The translations under genes were made by a program, and so were the position numbers. The notes below the pieces were generated by a model. The model worked only from the letters and a program-made list of their open reading frames with translations, was not told where the DNA came from and made no database searches. Below, in pieces: positions 40,129-48,957 of a DNA stretch of 64,000 nucleotides. Position 1 is the stretch's first letter. Each line of letters starts with the position of its first letter. The stretch is taken from contig NZ_KB893725.1 of NCBI RefSeq assembly GCF_000374165.1, positions 26,124 to 90,123 on the forward strand, in the 5' to 3' direction. Source of the stretch: Parafrankia elaeagni (GTDB taxonomy: Bacteria; Actinomycetota; Actinomycetes; Frankiales; Frankiaceae).

Positions 40129-42533
40129 CAGCGGGCCGGGAGCAGGTCGAACTCCGCCTGGGCGGTCTCGGGTGTGACCCGCAGCAGCCGGATGAACCGC
40201 CGCACCGGTTCGATGCCGCCGTCCTGGTACAGCCGCTCCAGGATGTCGGCGCCCCGGTAGGGCCAGGTCCGGTGGCTTCCGGACCGGATGTAGTGGGTGC
40301 ACTCCTGCGCCATCCGCGGGTTGTCGCGGTAGAAGTGCGCCTGCGCCCAGGCGGCCAGCGCCTCGTTGAGCCGGGTGCCCGCGGCCCAGGCGGACGTCCC
40401 GGCGGCGGCCGCGCGGGCACCGTGCTCGTCCAGGCCGGTCGCGATGGCGGCGTGGGTGTGCTCGTGCACGAGCGCCAGCTCACAGAACGCCGCGGCCCGT
40501 TCCCAGGTCGGCTCGTCGAGGACCGCGTCACCGCGCAGCGCCGCGGCCACCTTGCCGAGCGCGCCCGCCCCCATGAGCACAGCCGGCGCGGACGTCGGCA
40601 CCAGCATGCCGGACCGCCCGAAGCGCCCCGCGCCGCCGGAGTACCGGAAGACACCGAACACGTTCGCACCGGAGCGCAGGAACTCGGAGGCGACCGGGTC
40701 GCGGGCGTCGACCATGGTGCGCAGGTCGTCGAGCGCGGCACCGAGGCGCAGGCGGAAGTCCTGGTCGATCGGCGGGTCGGCGACCACCCCGCCCACCGAC
40801 CGCTCGATCGCCGCGGCGGCGCGCGGCCCGAGCTCGGTCACCAGCCGTGCGCGCACCTCGGGGTCGATGCGGTTGCGGGAGTGGGCGCGGATGTGCCGGT
40901 CGGTGTAGCGGGTCACCAGCTCGCAGTAGAGGCCGGCGAAGCTCGGGAAGTCCTCCGCGCACCGCTGGCGCCAGATCATCGGTGGCTCGGGGAAGGACGG
41001 CCCCGCGCCGCTGTCCTCGTCCAGGGAGGTGGGACGCCCCGCCAGGTAGCGGCGGACGTTGCCGGCGAAGCCGCCCAGCGCCTCGCGCCGGACGTGGACC
41101 AGGTCGGTGTCGGGACCGACGTCGAGCACATGCTCGGTGAACGTCACCAGCAGCGCGCGGACCCGGTCGACCGCTGCCTCCTCGTCGGCGGCGAGCGCGC
41201 CGGACGGAACGTCGCCGGTGTGGTCCTCGGTGGTGAACCGCGCGTCCGGCTCGCAGGTGCGGCGCAGATGGGTGACCGTCGTGTCGTCGGTGACGTAGGT
41301 CGGCGGCGGGTAGTAGCGCAGGCCGGTGAGATCCTCCAGGAACGGGACGATCGTGCGCAGCGACTCCCCGATGCGCTCGACGTTGCCGTTCGCGACCGTC
41401 GGGACGAGGGTGAACACCGGGAAGGTGACGTCCACCCGGCGCGGGGCCGGGCGCCGGCGCCCCGGCGGCTCCTCCCCGCCCGCGCCCTCCCCGCCCGCGC
41501 CCTCCCCGCCGGCGTCTCCCGCGCCTCCCGGAGCCGCGGTGGCCTGCTCCGGAGCGTCGGGCCCGCGGCCTGCCGCCCCACCCGCTCCCGGCTGCGCGCC
41601 CGCGGACTCCTCCGCCTCGGCTCGCACGGCCTCACCGGCGGGTGCGTCCGCGGGCTCGGCAGGCGCGGGCTCGGCAGGCGCAGGCTCGGCCGCCACCGAC
41701 TCGGCGGACGCAGGCCCGACCTCCACCGGACGGGCGCCCGCCTCCAGCGACTGCAGCGCGGCACGGCGGCCGGCGGCGGAGATCGCCCGGCCGAGATCGC
41801 CTTCGCCCGGGGCGGCTTCCCAGCTCCCGCCGGTGACACCGACGATCACCTCGGCGAGCTCGCCGGCGCGCGGGGACGTGTCGAGCACGACGACGTCGAC
41901 CGTGATCCCCGAGTGCGCGCAGTCATAGGCGGCCTGGAGCAGGTCGCCAGGAGCGGTGAGGTCGTCGGTGACGAGCAGCAGGCGGGCGAAGGGCGGCTGT
42001 TCGGGCAGGCCGGCGAGGTGCAGCCGGGCACGTTCCAGGGCGGAGGCGACGTCCGCGCCGCCGCTGTCGCCGGTCGGGGCGACGGTACGCAGCGTCCGTT
42101 CGAAGGTGGCGCGGTCGCCGGCACGACCCTCGTAGACGACATCCGCGGAGTCGGTGAAGCCGACCAGGACGGTGGGCATGGCCGGCGGCAGCTCGGCAAG
42201 CGCGTGGGAGACGCTCTCCACCGTGACGTCGAGTTTGCCGCGCCCGGACTCTCCGTGCTGTGTCGAGCCGGCTCCGGGCCGGCTGCCGTCAGCGCTCTTC
42301 CCCTCGTCGGAAAGATGTGGACCGGAACGCGGGCCCGAGCGAGGCCCGGAACGTGAGTCGGCCGGTGTGCGGCCATCCGCGGAACGCCGGTGCCGAAGAC
42401 CACCGAGGTTCGGGAATGACCGCGTTCCCGCACCCGTGCGGTCGCCTCGACGGCGGCCGAAGCGGGTGTGCGCGGAATCGCTGCCGAACGGCCGCGACAT
42501 GGACGCCGAATGGTCCAGTAGAACAATCCACAC
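40128..42533 (-). CDS. VWA-domain protein with C-terminal HExxH metallopeptidase-like domain
   Basis: The 801-aa protein opens directly with a VWA fold: WIVLLDHSASMS gives the metal-site D-x-S-x-S, and further VWA strands read TVLVGFTDSADVVYEG and ARLLLVTDDLTAPGDLL. An acidic Ala/Glu/Pro/Gly-rich linker (about 265-360), encoded by short DNA repeats, follows. The C-terminal half ends in a zincin-like site: HEHTH at 690-694 within LALVHEHTHAAIAT, and a downstream Glu in RLNEALAAWAQ (Glu about 724), as in gluzincins. The GTG start 42533 has GGGGGAG 8 bases upstream. There is no signal peptide, so it is cytoplasmic. I know no described family with this exact pairing; a ligand-gated or partner-gated protease is inferred. 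Confidence 0.78.
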   Translation of the reverse strand: MWIVLLDHSASMSRPFGSDSAHTRFGRRRGDRTGAGTRSFPNLGGLRHRRSADGRTPADSRSGPRSGPRSGPHLSDEGKSADGSRPGAGSTQHGESGRGKLDVTVESVSHALAELPPAMPTVLVGFTDSADVVYEGRAGDRATFERTLRTVAPTGDSGGADVASALERARLHLAGLPEQPPFARLLLVTDDLTAPGDLLQAAYDCAHSGITVDVVVLDTSPRAGELAEVIVGVTGGSWEAAPGEGDLGRAISAAGRRAALQSLEAGARPVEVGPASAESVAAEPAPAEPAPAEPADAPAGEAVRAEAEESAGAQPGAGGAAGRGPDAPEQATAAPGGAGDAGGEGAGGEGAGGEEPPGRRRPAPRRVDVTFPVFTLVPTVANGNVERIGESLRTIVPFLEDLTGLRYYPPPTYVTDDTTVTHLRRTCEPDARFTTEDHTGDVPSGALAADEEAAVDRVRALLVTFTEHVLDVGPDTDLVHVRREALGGFAGNVRRYLAGRPTSLDEDSGAGPSFPEPPMIWRQRCAEDFPSFAGLYCELVTRYTDRHIRAHSRNRIDPEVRARLVTELGPRAAAAIERSVGGVVADPPIDQDFRLRLGAALDDLRTMVDARDPVASEFLRSGANVFGVFRYSGGAGRFGRSGMLVPTSAPAVLMGAGALGKVAAALRGDAVLDEPTWERAAAFCELALVHEHTHAAIATGLDEHGARAAAAGTSAWAAGTRLNEALAAWAQAHFYRDNPRMAQECTHYIRSGSHRTWPYRGADILERLYQDGGIEPVRRFIRLLRVTPETAQAEFDLLPAR

Positions 42534-42652
42534 CGCGCCGACTCCCCCCTGACCGACGGCAACCGGAACGGGACCTCGGGTATGTGGATCAGCGTACGCG
42601 ACCAGCCGGCGGCCAGGCGGTTACGGGCGTCCCCCGAGACATTCGGTGGGCT

Positions 42653-43446
42653 TCAGGTGGTCTTCTTCGCGCGGCTGGGCTGTACCCGGCGCGGCTCGCC
42701 GGCCATCTTCGGATGGTCGGGCGGGTAGGGCAGATCGGCCAGACCGTGCTCGGCGACGTCCCGCTCCCACCACTGCAGCAGCGGGCCGAGATCATGGTGG
42801 GTGTCGTCGATGCCGGCCCACAGGTCGCCGAGGCGTTCGAACCGCTCCGGCACGGAGCGGACCGTGAAATCGCGGGGCTCGACGTCGGGAAGCTCGTCCC
42901 AGCGCACCGGGGTGGAGACCGGCGCTCCAGCTCACGGGCGAACGCGATGGCGGCGTGACGGACCTGGGTGAACGTCCACCGCGGCTCGATGCGGACGTAG
43001 ATGTGCAGGCCGCGGCCGCCGCTCGTCTTCGGCCAGCCGATCCAGCCCAGCTCGCCGAGCAGCACGCGGGCCTCGGCGGCGACGACCGCCGCCTCGGTCA
43101 CGCAGATCTCGTTCGCGGTCCGGCCGCTGGGGAAGGTGATCCGTGCTGTCTGCACATAGTCCGGAGCGTTCCTGGGCACCCGCTTCTGCTAGAAGGCGTC
43201 ACTCGGTGTCCCGTCGCGCTGGGTCGGCTGGGCTCCCTCGACCACGCCGTCGGGCCAGCGTTCCAGGGTGGTCGGTCGTGCCCGCAGGGCGCGGACCGCG
43301 CCGTCGGCGACCGCGAGGTAATAGCGGACAAGATTGATCTTGGTGACGCCCGCCTCGGGAAAGTAGACCCGCTCGGGGTTGCTGACCCGCACCGCCCGCC
43401 CGCCGACATCCAGCTCGAGGGGTTCGCCATACCGTGACACCGCCAT
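42653..43446 (-). pseudogene. LigD polymerase/primase domain, inactivated
   Basis: Three pieces form one LigD polymerase-type protein. The first (ATG 43446) reads RVSNPERVYFPEAGVTKINL and ends at an in-frame TAG at 43189-43191 exactly where the family has F-Y-Q-K-R: TTC TAG CAG AAG, a nonsense change of TAC. The same frame continues with NAPDYVQTARITFPSGRTAN, WPKTSGGRGLHIYVRI and FARELERR. It then jumps to another frame within a few bases (near 42920) and resumes as VSTPVRWDELPDVEPRDF to a stop at 42653. The jump skips the usual stretch between these blocks, so catalytic residues are lost. LigD with Ku performs non-homologous end joining; no Ku gene is near. Confidence 0.85.
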
Positions 43447-43787
43447 CGTGTGACGGTATGGCGGCCTTGGTCAGGGCACGGACACTCTCGCCGGGTCCTC
43501 CTGCCCGGAGTTCTCGGCCGCAGCCGAGGAGGATCGGTCCGCCCCCCGGCGGAGATCATGTCGTTCCCGACGACGATCACCGATGGCCGGCCGATGCCGC
43601 GGTGACCGCGGGAAGCACCACTCTTAATCACCCGATAGAAGACAGAAATGGCGGTTGACGTTTCCGCCGATCATTCTCGAAGATGGGGAGAACGCACCGC
43701 GCGAGGTCGCAGCCGCGCACCGGGAAAGGCGGTGGGAGGAATTCGTTCCCGCCGGACCGGCTGGCCCACTGCTCGGAGGAGTTCGCG
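43447..43787. other. Intergenic region between the ligD pseudogene and a P450
   Basis: This 341-base stretch has no supportable gene. Around 43620-43680 the base composition is less GC-rich (CTTAATCACCCGATAGAAG) and a TTGACG hexamer lies at 43655-43660, a possible -35 element for the P450 about 130 bases downstream, though no matching -10 is clear. A strong GGAGGAG site precedes the P450. Confidence 0.4.
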
Positions 43788-45044
43788 ATGGAGAATGCGG
43801 CGACGCCAGCACAGAAAGCCGGGCAGCCGCCGGCGATACTGACGGCTCTCGAGGCGGTGAGCCGGCCCGACCCGTACCCCACCTACCGGTCGATACAGGA
43901 GAGCGGAGCATTCATCCGGTGTGACGTCGGGGGCTGGGTCACCACCATGGTCACCGGCTATGCCGACTGTTCCGCCACCTTTCAGAGCCCCTCTTTCGGC
44001 AGCGGCTACTCGGCGGGGATCCATGCCGACGCGCACCGCGCGCCCGGCTCGACGGACAGCGGGCTGAAGTCGCTGCTGCGGAAGGACCCACCGGAGCACA
44101 CCCGCCTGCGCGGCCTGGTGAGCCGGGCGTTCACCCCGGGCGTCGTCGCGACCCTGACCGAGGAGATCACCTCTTTGGTCGACACGCTGCTCGACGCCGC
44201 TCTCGCGGCCGCCGAGGTCGACCTGATCGAGGCCTTCGCCCGCCCACTGCCACTGTTCGTCATCTGCCGCCTGCTGGGCGTCCCGGCGCAGGACGAGCCC
44301 GTCTTCAGCGAGTGGATCGTCCCGATGGTGCGCGGCCTGGCACCCGACATGACGCTGACGCCGGAGGACCTGCGCGCCCGCACGGAGGCCACGAACGCCA
44401 TCCACGACTATTTCCGGGAACTGGTCGCCGAGGTCCGGGCGAGACCACGCCACGACCTGCTGAGCCAGCTCGTCGCCGCCGCGCGGGACAGCGACGATCT
44501 CCCCGAGCAGGAAATACTCGACCTGTGCGTCCTGCTGCTCGTGGCCGGTTTCGAAACAACTGTGAACCTGATCGGCAGCGGTACGGTCGCGCTTCTACGG
44601 AATCCGGACCAACTGGCCAGGCTACGCGCGGACCCCGATCTCGTTCCGGCCGCGGTAGAGGAAATGCTCCGGTATGACCCGACGTTCCCCTTCACCGTAC
44701 GCACGGCGCTGCGGGACACCGAGGTTAACGGGCGCCCGTTCAGGCGGGGAGACGGCGTGGTGCTGCTCCTCGCGGCGGCGAACCGCGATCCCGGCGCCTA
44801 CCGTGAACCCGACCGGTTCGATGTCGCGCGGTACGCGGATTCCACGGACGTCCCCCGCCATCTCGGGCTGGGCCTGGGTGTGCATTACTGCCTCGGTGCC
44901 CCGCTGGCCCGCGCGGAGGGGGTGATCGCGTTCCGTGCCCTGCTCGCCCGGGCCGGGCGGATCACTCTGCTCGACGAGCCCTCCTACCGGACCAGCGCCT
45001 GGGTGCGGGCGATGAGTCAGCTGCCGATCGGGCTGTCGGGGTAG
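43788..45044 (+). CDS. Cytochrome P450
   Basis: The 418-aa soluble P450 has the I-helix motif AGFETT, the K-helix EEMLR and the haem-binding loop LGLGVHYCLG with axial Cys at about residue 368. As in the P450 at 5289 the first residue of the haem signature is not Phe. KDPPEHTRLRGLVSRAFTP is the conserved C-helix segment. GGAGGAG lies 7 bases before ATG 43788; the longer frame from 43683 adds Arg-rich sequence. No redox partner gene is adjacent. Possibly DosR-related boxes and a hairpin follow the gene. The function cannot be predicted beyond oxidation of a hydrophobic compound. Confidence 0.95.
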   Translation: MENAATPAQKAGQPPAILTALEAVSRPDPYPTYRSIQESGAFIRCDVGGWVTTMVTGYADCSATFQSPSFGSGYSAGIHADAHRAPGSTDSGLKSLLRKDPPEHTRLRGLVSRAFTPGVVATLTEEITSLVDTLLDAALAAAEVDLIEAFARPLPLFVICRLLGVPAQDEPVFSEWIVPMVRGLAPDMTLTPEDLRARTEATNAIHDYFRELVAEVRARPRHDLLSQLVAAARDSDDLPEQEILDLCVLLLVAGFETTVNLIGSGTVALLRNPDQLARLRADPDLVPAAVEEMLRYDPTFPFTVRTALRDTEVNGRPFRRGDGVVLLLAAANRDPGAYREPDRFDVARYADSTDVPRHLGLGLGVHYCLGAPLARAEGVIAFRALLARAGRITLLDEPSYRTSAWVRAMSQLPIGLSG

Positions 45045-45064
45045 TCCCCCGCGGCGGCGGCACA

Positions 45065-45102
45065 TTCGGGACCGGCGACGCATTCGGGACCAAAGACCCG
45101 CG
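45065..45102. promoter_or_regulatory. Two tandem DosR/DevR-box-like sequences
   Basis: TTCGGGACCAAAGACCCGCG (45083-45102) matches 16 of 20 positions of the DosR box as I recall it (TTSGGGACTWWAGTCCCSAA). A second partial copy, TTCGGGACCGGCGACGCATT, begins at 45065. A weaker half-like match (GCGACTTTCGGACG, 45263-45276) is nearer to the following gene. Because genes downstream encode a DosS-like kinase and a kinase-like protein, control by a DosR-type regulator is plausible. The hairpin at 45160 between these boxes and the gene is a complication. Confidence 0.4.
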
Positions 45103-45159
45103 CCGCGGGCCGCCGGCCGGGGCACGGATTCCCGGCCGACGGTCAGGCGAAAGCGTGTC

Positions 45160-45196
45160 CCCGGCCCGTCCAGCGCGCTGACCTGGACGGGCCGGG
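45160..45196 (+). terminator. Perfect 14-bp hairpin downstream of the P450
   Basis: The arm CCCGGCCCGTCCAG (45160-45173) pairs perfectly with CTGGACGGGCCGGG (45183-45196) across a 9-base loop. It lies about 115 bases after the P450 stop and fits an actinobacterial intrinsic terminator without a U-tract. An attenuator for the downstream gene is an alternative. Confidence 0.55.
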
Positions 45197-45334
45197 TGGC
45201 GTCAGGCGCATCACACCGAACGCGGCCGCCGCCCGCCCAGGTGACCTTCCGCCCCTGAGGGTGCGACTTTCGGACGCCGGTAGCCCGACTCACGCACGCT
45301 GTGATCTCCGGGGGTTGACCGGCAGTCTCATTCC

Positions 45335-46873
45335 ATGCGTATGGCGACGACCGGCATCACGGTCCCCGCAGGCACCGGGCCAGGTCTCGGCGCCATGCCG
45401 GGCCTGCCCGCCGCGCTCTCCGAGACGCTGACGTCCGTGCTCGTGTTCCTCGGCGACCGGGTCTACAAGATAAAGAAGACCGCCGACCTCGGGTTCCTGG
45501 ATTTCCGTACCCGTGAGGCACGTCTCGCCGCCTGCCAGGCCGAAGTCAACCTCAACCGGCGCCTCGCCCCGGACGTCTACCTGGGCGTCGCCGACATCCA
45601 GGGCCCGGACGGGGTGCTGCTCGACCACATGGTCGTGATGCGGCGCCTGCCGGCCGACCGCAGGCTGTCGTCGCTCCTCGCCGCCGGCAGCGACGTGACC
45701 GGCCCGCTGCGCGCCGTCGCCCGGCTGCTGGCCGACTTCCACGCCCGCTGCGCCACCTCGGAGCGGATCACCGAGGCTGGTTCCCCGGCGAACCTGCGCT
45801 GGCTGTGGGCGGAGGTCCTCGACAGCATCGAGCCGTTCCTCGGGCCGGTGCTCGACACGAACACCATCGACGCCATCCGCCACCTCGCCCACCGCTACCT
45901 CGACGGCCGCGGTCCCCTGCTGCACGAGAGGCAACGTGACGGACGCATCCGTGACGGCCACGGCGATCTACTGGCCGACGACATCTACTGCCTCGACGAC
46001 GGCCCGCGCATCCTGGACTGCCTGGAGTTCGACCAGCGGCTGCGGGTCGGCGACGTCCTGTCCGACATCGCCTTCCTCGCCATGGACCTGGAGCGCCTCG
46101 GCCGCCCGGACCTCAGCCGCTTCCTGCTCGACCAGTACCGGGCCTACACGGCCGTGACCCACCCGCTCTCCCTGGAGAACCTCTACATCGCCTACCGGGC
46201 CTTCACGATGTGCCGGATCGCCTGCACCCAGTACGCGCAGGGCTGGGCCTCGGCCGCGGCCGAGGCCAGGGCTCTCGCCTCGCTCGCGCTCGCCAGCCTG
46301 CGGCGCGGCCGGACCCGGCTCGTCCTCGTCGGCGGCGGCCCGGAGACAGGGCGCTCGGCGGTCGCCGGCCGTCTCGCCGAAAGCGAGGGCTGGACGCTGC
46401 TGCGCGCCAGCTCCGTCGAACGCGAGCTGGGCCGCCTGCCCCGTGGCGACGGCCACCCGGACAGCCACCTGGACGGCCATCCGGACGGACGGGTCGACGG
46501 ACGGGCGGACAGGCGGACGGACGTGGCCGCAGCGGTGCGGGACGAGTTGCTGCGCCGGGCCAGAACCGCCGTCGAGCGCGGTGAGACCGTCGTCCTCGAC
46601 GCCTCCTGGACCCGGCGCCAGGACCGGCAGGAGGCTGCCGCCCTCGCCCGTGCGACCTTCACCGATCTCGTCCAGCTTCGCTGCGCGCCCCCGGGACCGG
46701 CGGCGGGGAGCCTCGCCCGCGCCGAGAGCGACGCCGGTTCCCCCGTCGCCTGGTCGACGCCGACCGGGCCCGAACACCCCTTCCACACCGACCCGTGGCC
46801 GGAGGCGAAGACCCTTGAACACGGACCCACGCCGACCGACATCCACCGGGCGGCACGGCGGGCGGCACGGTGA
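45335..46873 (+). CDS. Bifunctional aminoglycoside phosphotransferase-like/AAA kinase-like protein
   Basis: The 512-aa protein joins an APH-like kinase domain (about 25-320) and a P-loop kinase-like domain (about 330-500). The APH part has the Brenner-type catalytic loop DGHGDLLADDIYCLDD and the metal-site ILDCLEFD. In the second domain the Walker A position reads GGGPETGRSA, with Arg in place of the invariant Lys, so ATP binding may be weak. A low-complexity insert of Asp/Gly/Arg (about 370-395) is encoded by DNA repeats. Mycobacterial proteins of this type (Rv2004c, as I recall) belong to the DosR hypoxia regulon. The next gene here is a DosS-like kinase, which supports a link to hypoxia. 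Confidence 0.85.
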   Translation: MRMATTGITVPAGTGPGLGAMPGLPAALSETLTSVLVFLGDRVYKIKKTADLGFLDFRTREARLAACQAEVNLNRRLAPDVYLGVADIQGPDGVLLDHMVVMRRLPADRRLSSLLAAGSDVTGPLRAVARLLADFHARCATSERITEAGSPANLRWLWAEVLDSIEPFLGPVLDTNTIDAIRHLAHRYLDGRGPLLHERQRDGRIRDGHGDLLADDIYCLDDGPRILDCLEFDQRLRVGDVLSDIAFLAMDLERLGRPDLSRFLLDQYRAYTAVTHPLSLENLYIAYRAFTMCRIACTQYAQGWASAAAEARALASLALASLRRGRTRLVLVGGGPETGRSAVAGRLAESEGWTLLRASSVERELGRLPRGDGHPDSHLDGHPDGRVDGRADRRTDVAAAVRDELLRRARTAVERGETVVLDASWTRRQDRQEAAALARATFTDLVQLRCAPPGPAAGSLARAESDAGSPVAWSTPTGPEHPFHTDPWPEAKTLEHGPTPTDIHRAARRAAR

Positions 46874-47006
46874 ACCGCCGGCCGCCCGGCCGGCGCCGGA
46901 GGCCACCCACCCTGCCGCCGCACCGGCCGCCCACCCGGTCCCGGGCCCACTCACGGCCGCGGCCGCGGCGCGGGCCGCCATACCCGCGCCCCCCGGCGAC
47001 GGGCTG

Positions 47007-48734
47007 ATGTTTCCCACCGTGGCCCGGTTGGAACTCGACGACCTGCTGACCCAGCTCGTCGAACGCGCGCAGGACGTCCTGGCGACCCAGAGTCGCCTGC
47101 GCGGCCTGCTGCAGGCCAACCGGATCATCGCCACGGACCTGCGGCTCCCCGTGCTGCTCCGGCACATCGTCGAGGCCGCGACCGACCTGCTCGGCGCGCG
47201 CTACGGCGCACTCGGTGTGGTCGCCCCCGACCGGACGCTGGAGGAGTTCGTCCACGTCGGGATGTCCGACGCCGATGTCGCGCGGATCAGGTACCTGCCG
47301 ACCGGCCAGGGCATCCTCGGCCTGCTGATCGACGACCAGCGCCCGCGCCGCGTCGACGACATCGCCGAGGACCCGAGCGCCTACGGGTTCCCGCCGGGGC
47401 ACCCGCCGATGCGCACGTTCCTCGGCGTACCGATCATGGTCCGGGCCGAGGTGTTCGGCAACCTCTACCTGACCGACAAGCACGACGGCGCGCCGTTCAC
47501 CGCCGAGGACGAGGAGCTGGCCCTGGCCCTGGCGGCGAACGCCGGGGTCGCCATCGAGAACGCGCGGCTGTACCACGAGTCCCAGCAGCGGCACCTGTGG
47601 ATGACGGCCTCCGCCGAGATCACCCGGCTGTTCATGGCCGGGGACCCAGACGCGCTCCAGCGACTGGCACAGCGCGTGCTCGAGATCACCGACGCCACGT
47701 TCGTCGCCCTGGCGCTGCGGGCGGAGGAGCCCGCGGGCGACCAGGCCCGGGTCGCCATCGCCGTGACCGCGCCGCCCACCGGCCGGAGGCCGGCGCGGGA
47801 CGGGTCGGACCAGAGCGGCGAGGAGGCTGTGAGCCGGGCGGGGCGACGGATCCCGCTGGAGCACACGCTGACGGGCCGCGTGCTCACCGAACGCCAGGCG
47901 CTGCGGGTCGACAACGCCCAGCTCGACGCCCTGCCCGACGAACGCACCGAGCACACCGGACCGCTCATGGTCGTGCCGCTCGTCGCCGGCATCGACCAGT
48001 GTGACGGGGCGCTGCTCGTCGGGCGCGACCACGGCTCGCCCGCGTTCACCGAGACCGACCTGACCCTGGCCACCAGCTTCGCCGGCCACATCGCCATCGC
48101 CCTGGAGCTCGCCCACGCCAAGGCGGACCAGGAGCGCCTGCTCGTCCTCGCCGACCGCGGGCGGATCGCCCGGGACCTGCACGACCACGTCATCCAGCGG
48201 CTGTTCGCCGTCGCGCTCGGCATGCAGGACCTGGCGCAGTACGAGAACCCGTCCAACAGCGACCGCATCACCAGCTACATCGAGGACATCGACGCCACCA
48301 TCAAGGACATCCGCCGCACCATCTTCGAGCTGCGCAGCGCCCACCCGACGCGCGCCGCGCGGCTGCGCACGGCGCTGGAGGAGATCTCCGAGGACATCCG
48401 GCCCGCGCTCGGCTTCGCGCCGACGATCACGCTGAGCGGCCCGCTCGACTCCGTCGTGGACGACCGGCTCGCCGACCATCTCCTCGCGGTCGCCCGTGAG
48501 GCCCTCACCAACACCGCCCGCCATGCCCGGGCCGGCACCGCGGAGCTACGGCTCGCCGTCGACGGCGACGCGGTCACCCTCGACGCGGTGGACGACGGCG
48601 TCGGCATCGGGGACTCGACCCGCCGCAGCGGGCTCGACAACCTGCGCACCCGCGCCGAGATCGTCGGCGGCAGCTACACCATCTCCACCCCACCCGGCGG
48701 CGGGACGCACCTGCACTGGTCCGCCCCCCTGTAG
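47007..48734 (+). CDS. DosS/DevS-like haem-sensor histidine kinase
   Basis: The 575-aa kinase has two GAF domains (about 45-185 and 205-355), a HisKA_3 dimerisation/phosphoacceptor segment (ADRGRIARDLHDHVIQRLFA, His in DLHDH) and a HATPase module with LAVAREALTNTARHARAG and GSYTISTPPGGG. GAF1 aligns closely with mycobacterial DosS. The proximal haem His of DosS (His149) corresponds to His132 here in YGFPPGHPPMRTFLGVP, and the distal Tyr171 to Tyr154 in FGNLYLTDK. A haem-based sensor of O2, NO or CO, or of redox state, is therefore likely. ATG 47007 is the first convincing start although its ribosome-binding site is weak. No DosR-type regulator gene is adjacent. Confidence 0.9.
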   Translation: MFPTVARLELDDLLTQLVERAQDVLATQSRLRGLLQANRIIATDLRLPVLLRHIVEAATDLLGARYGALGVVAPDRTLEEFVHVGMSDADVARIRYLPTGQGILGLLIDDQRPRRVDDIAEDPSAYGFPPGHPPMRTFLGVPIMVRAEVFGNLYLTDKHDGAPFTAEDEELALALAANAGVAIENARLYHESQQRHLWMTASAEITRLFMAGDPDALQRLAQRVLEITDATFVALALRAEEPAGDQARVAIAVTAPPTGRRPARDGSDQSGEEAVSRAGRRIPLEHTLTGRVLTERQALRVDNAQLDALPDERTEHTGPLMVVPLVAGIDQCDGALLVGRDHGSPAFTETDLTLATSFAGHIAIALELAHAKADQERLLVLADRGRIARDLHDHVIQRLFAVALGMQDLAQYENPSNSDRITSYIEDIDATIKDIRRTIFELRSAHPTRAARLRTALEEISEDIRPALGFAPTITLSGPLDSVVDDRLADHLLAVAREALTNTARHARAGTAELRLAVDGDAVTLDAVDDGVGIGDSTRRSGLDNLRTRAEIVGGSYTISTPPGGGTHLHWSAPL

Positions 48735-48742
48735 AACGCGAA

Positions 48743-48796
48743 CCACCTCCACCTCCACCTCCACCTCGAGCTTGAGCTTGAGCTTGAGCTTGAGAT
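48743..48796. repeat. Hexanucleotide arrays CCACCT and TGAGCT
   Basis: Four CCACCT units (48743-48766) are followed directly by CGAGCT and three TGAGCT units plus a partial one (48767-48796). The arrays begin 9 bases after the kinase stop codon (48732-48734). The gap of 223 bases to the convergent binding-protein gene contains no gene. Confidence 0.9.
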
Positions 48797-48957
48797 CACT
48801 GTCTGAAACCTTCGTCGTCCTCCGCGCGGCCCTCGATTCCCCGTGTCGCCCGTTCTCGCTCCCGAGGAAAAGTCGAGCCCCACGAGGAGGAGGGCACACC
48901 GCATCCCGGTTCGATCCGGAATGCGGCGTTCCCCCAGCGGGCCCTCAAGAACGGTGG

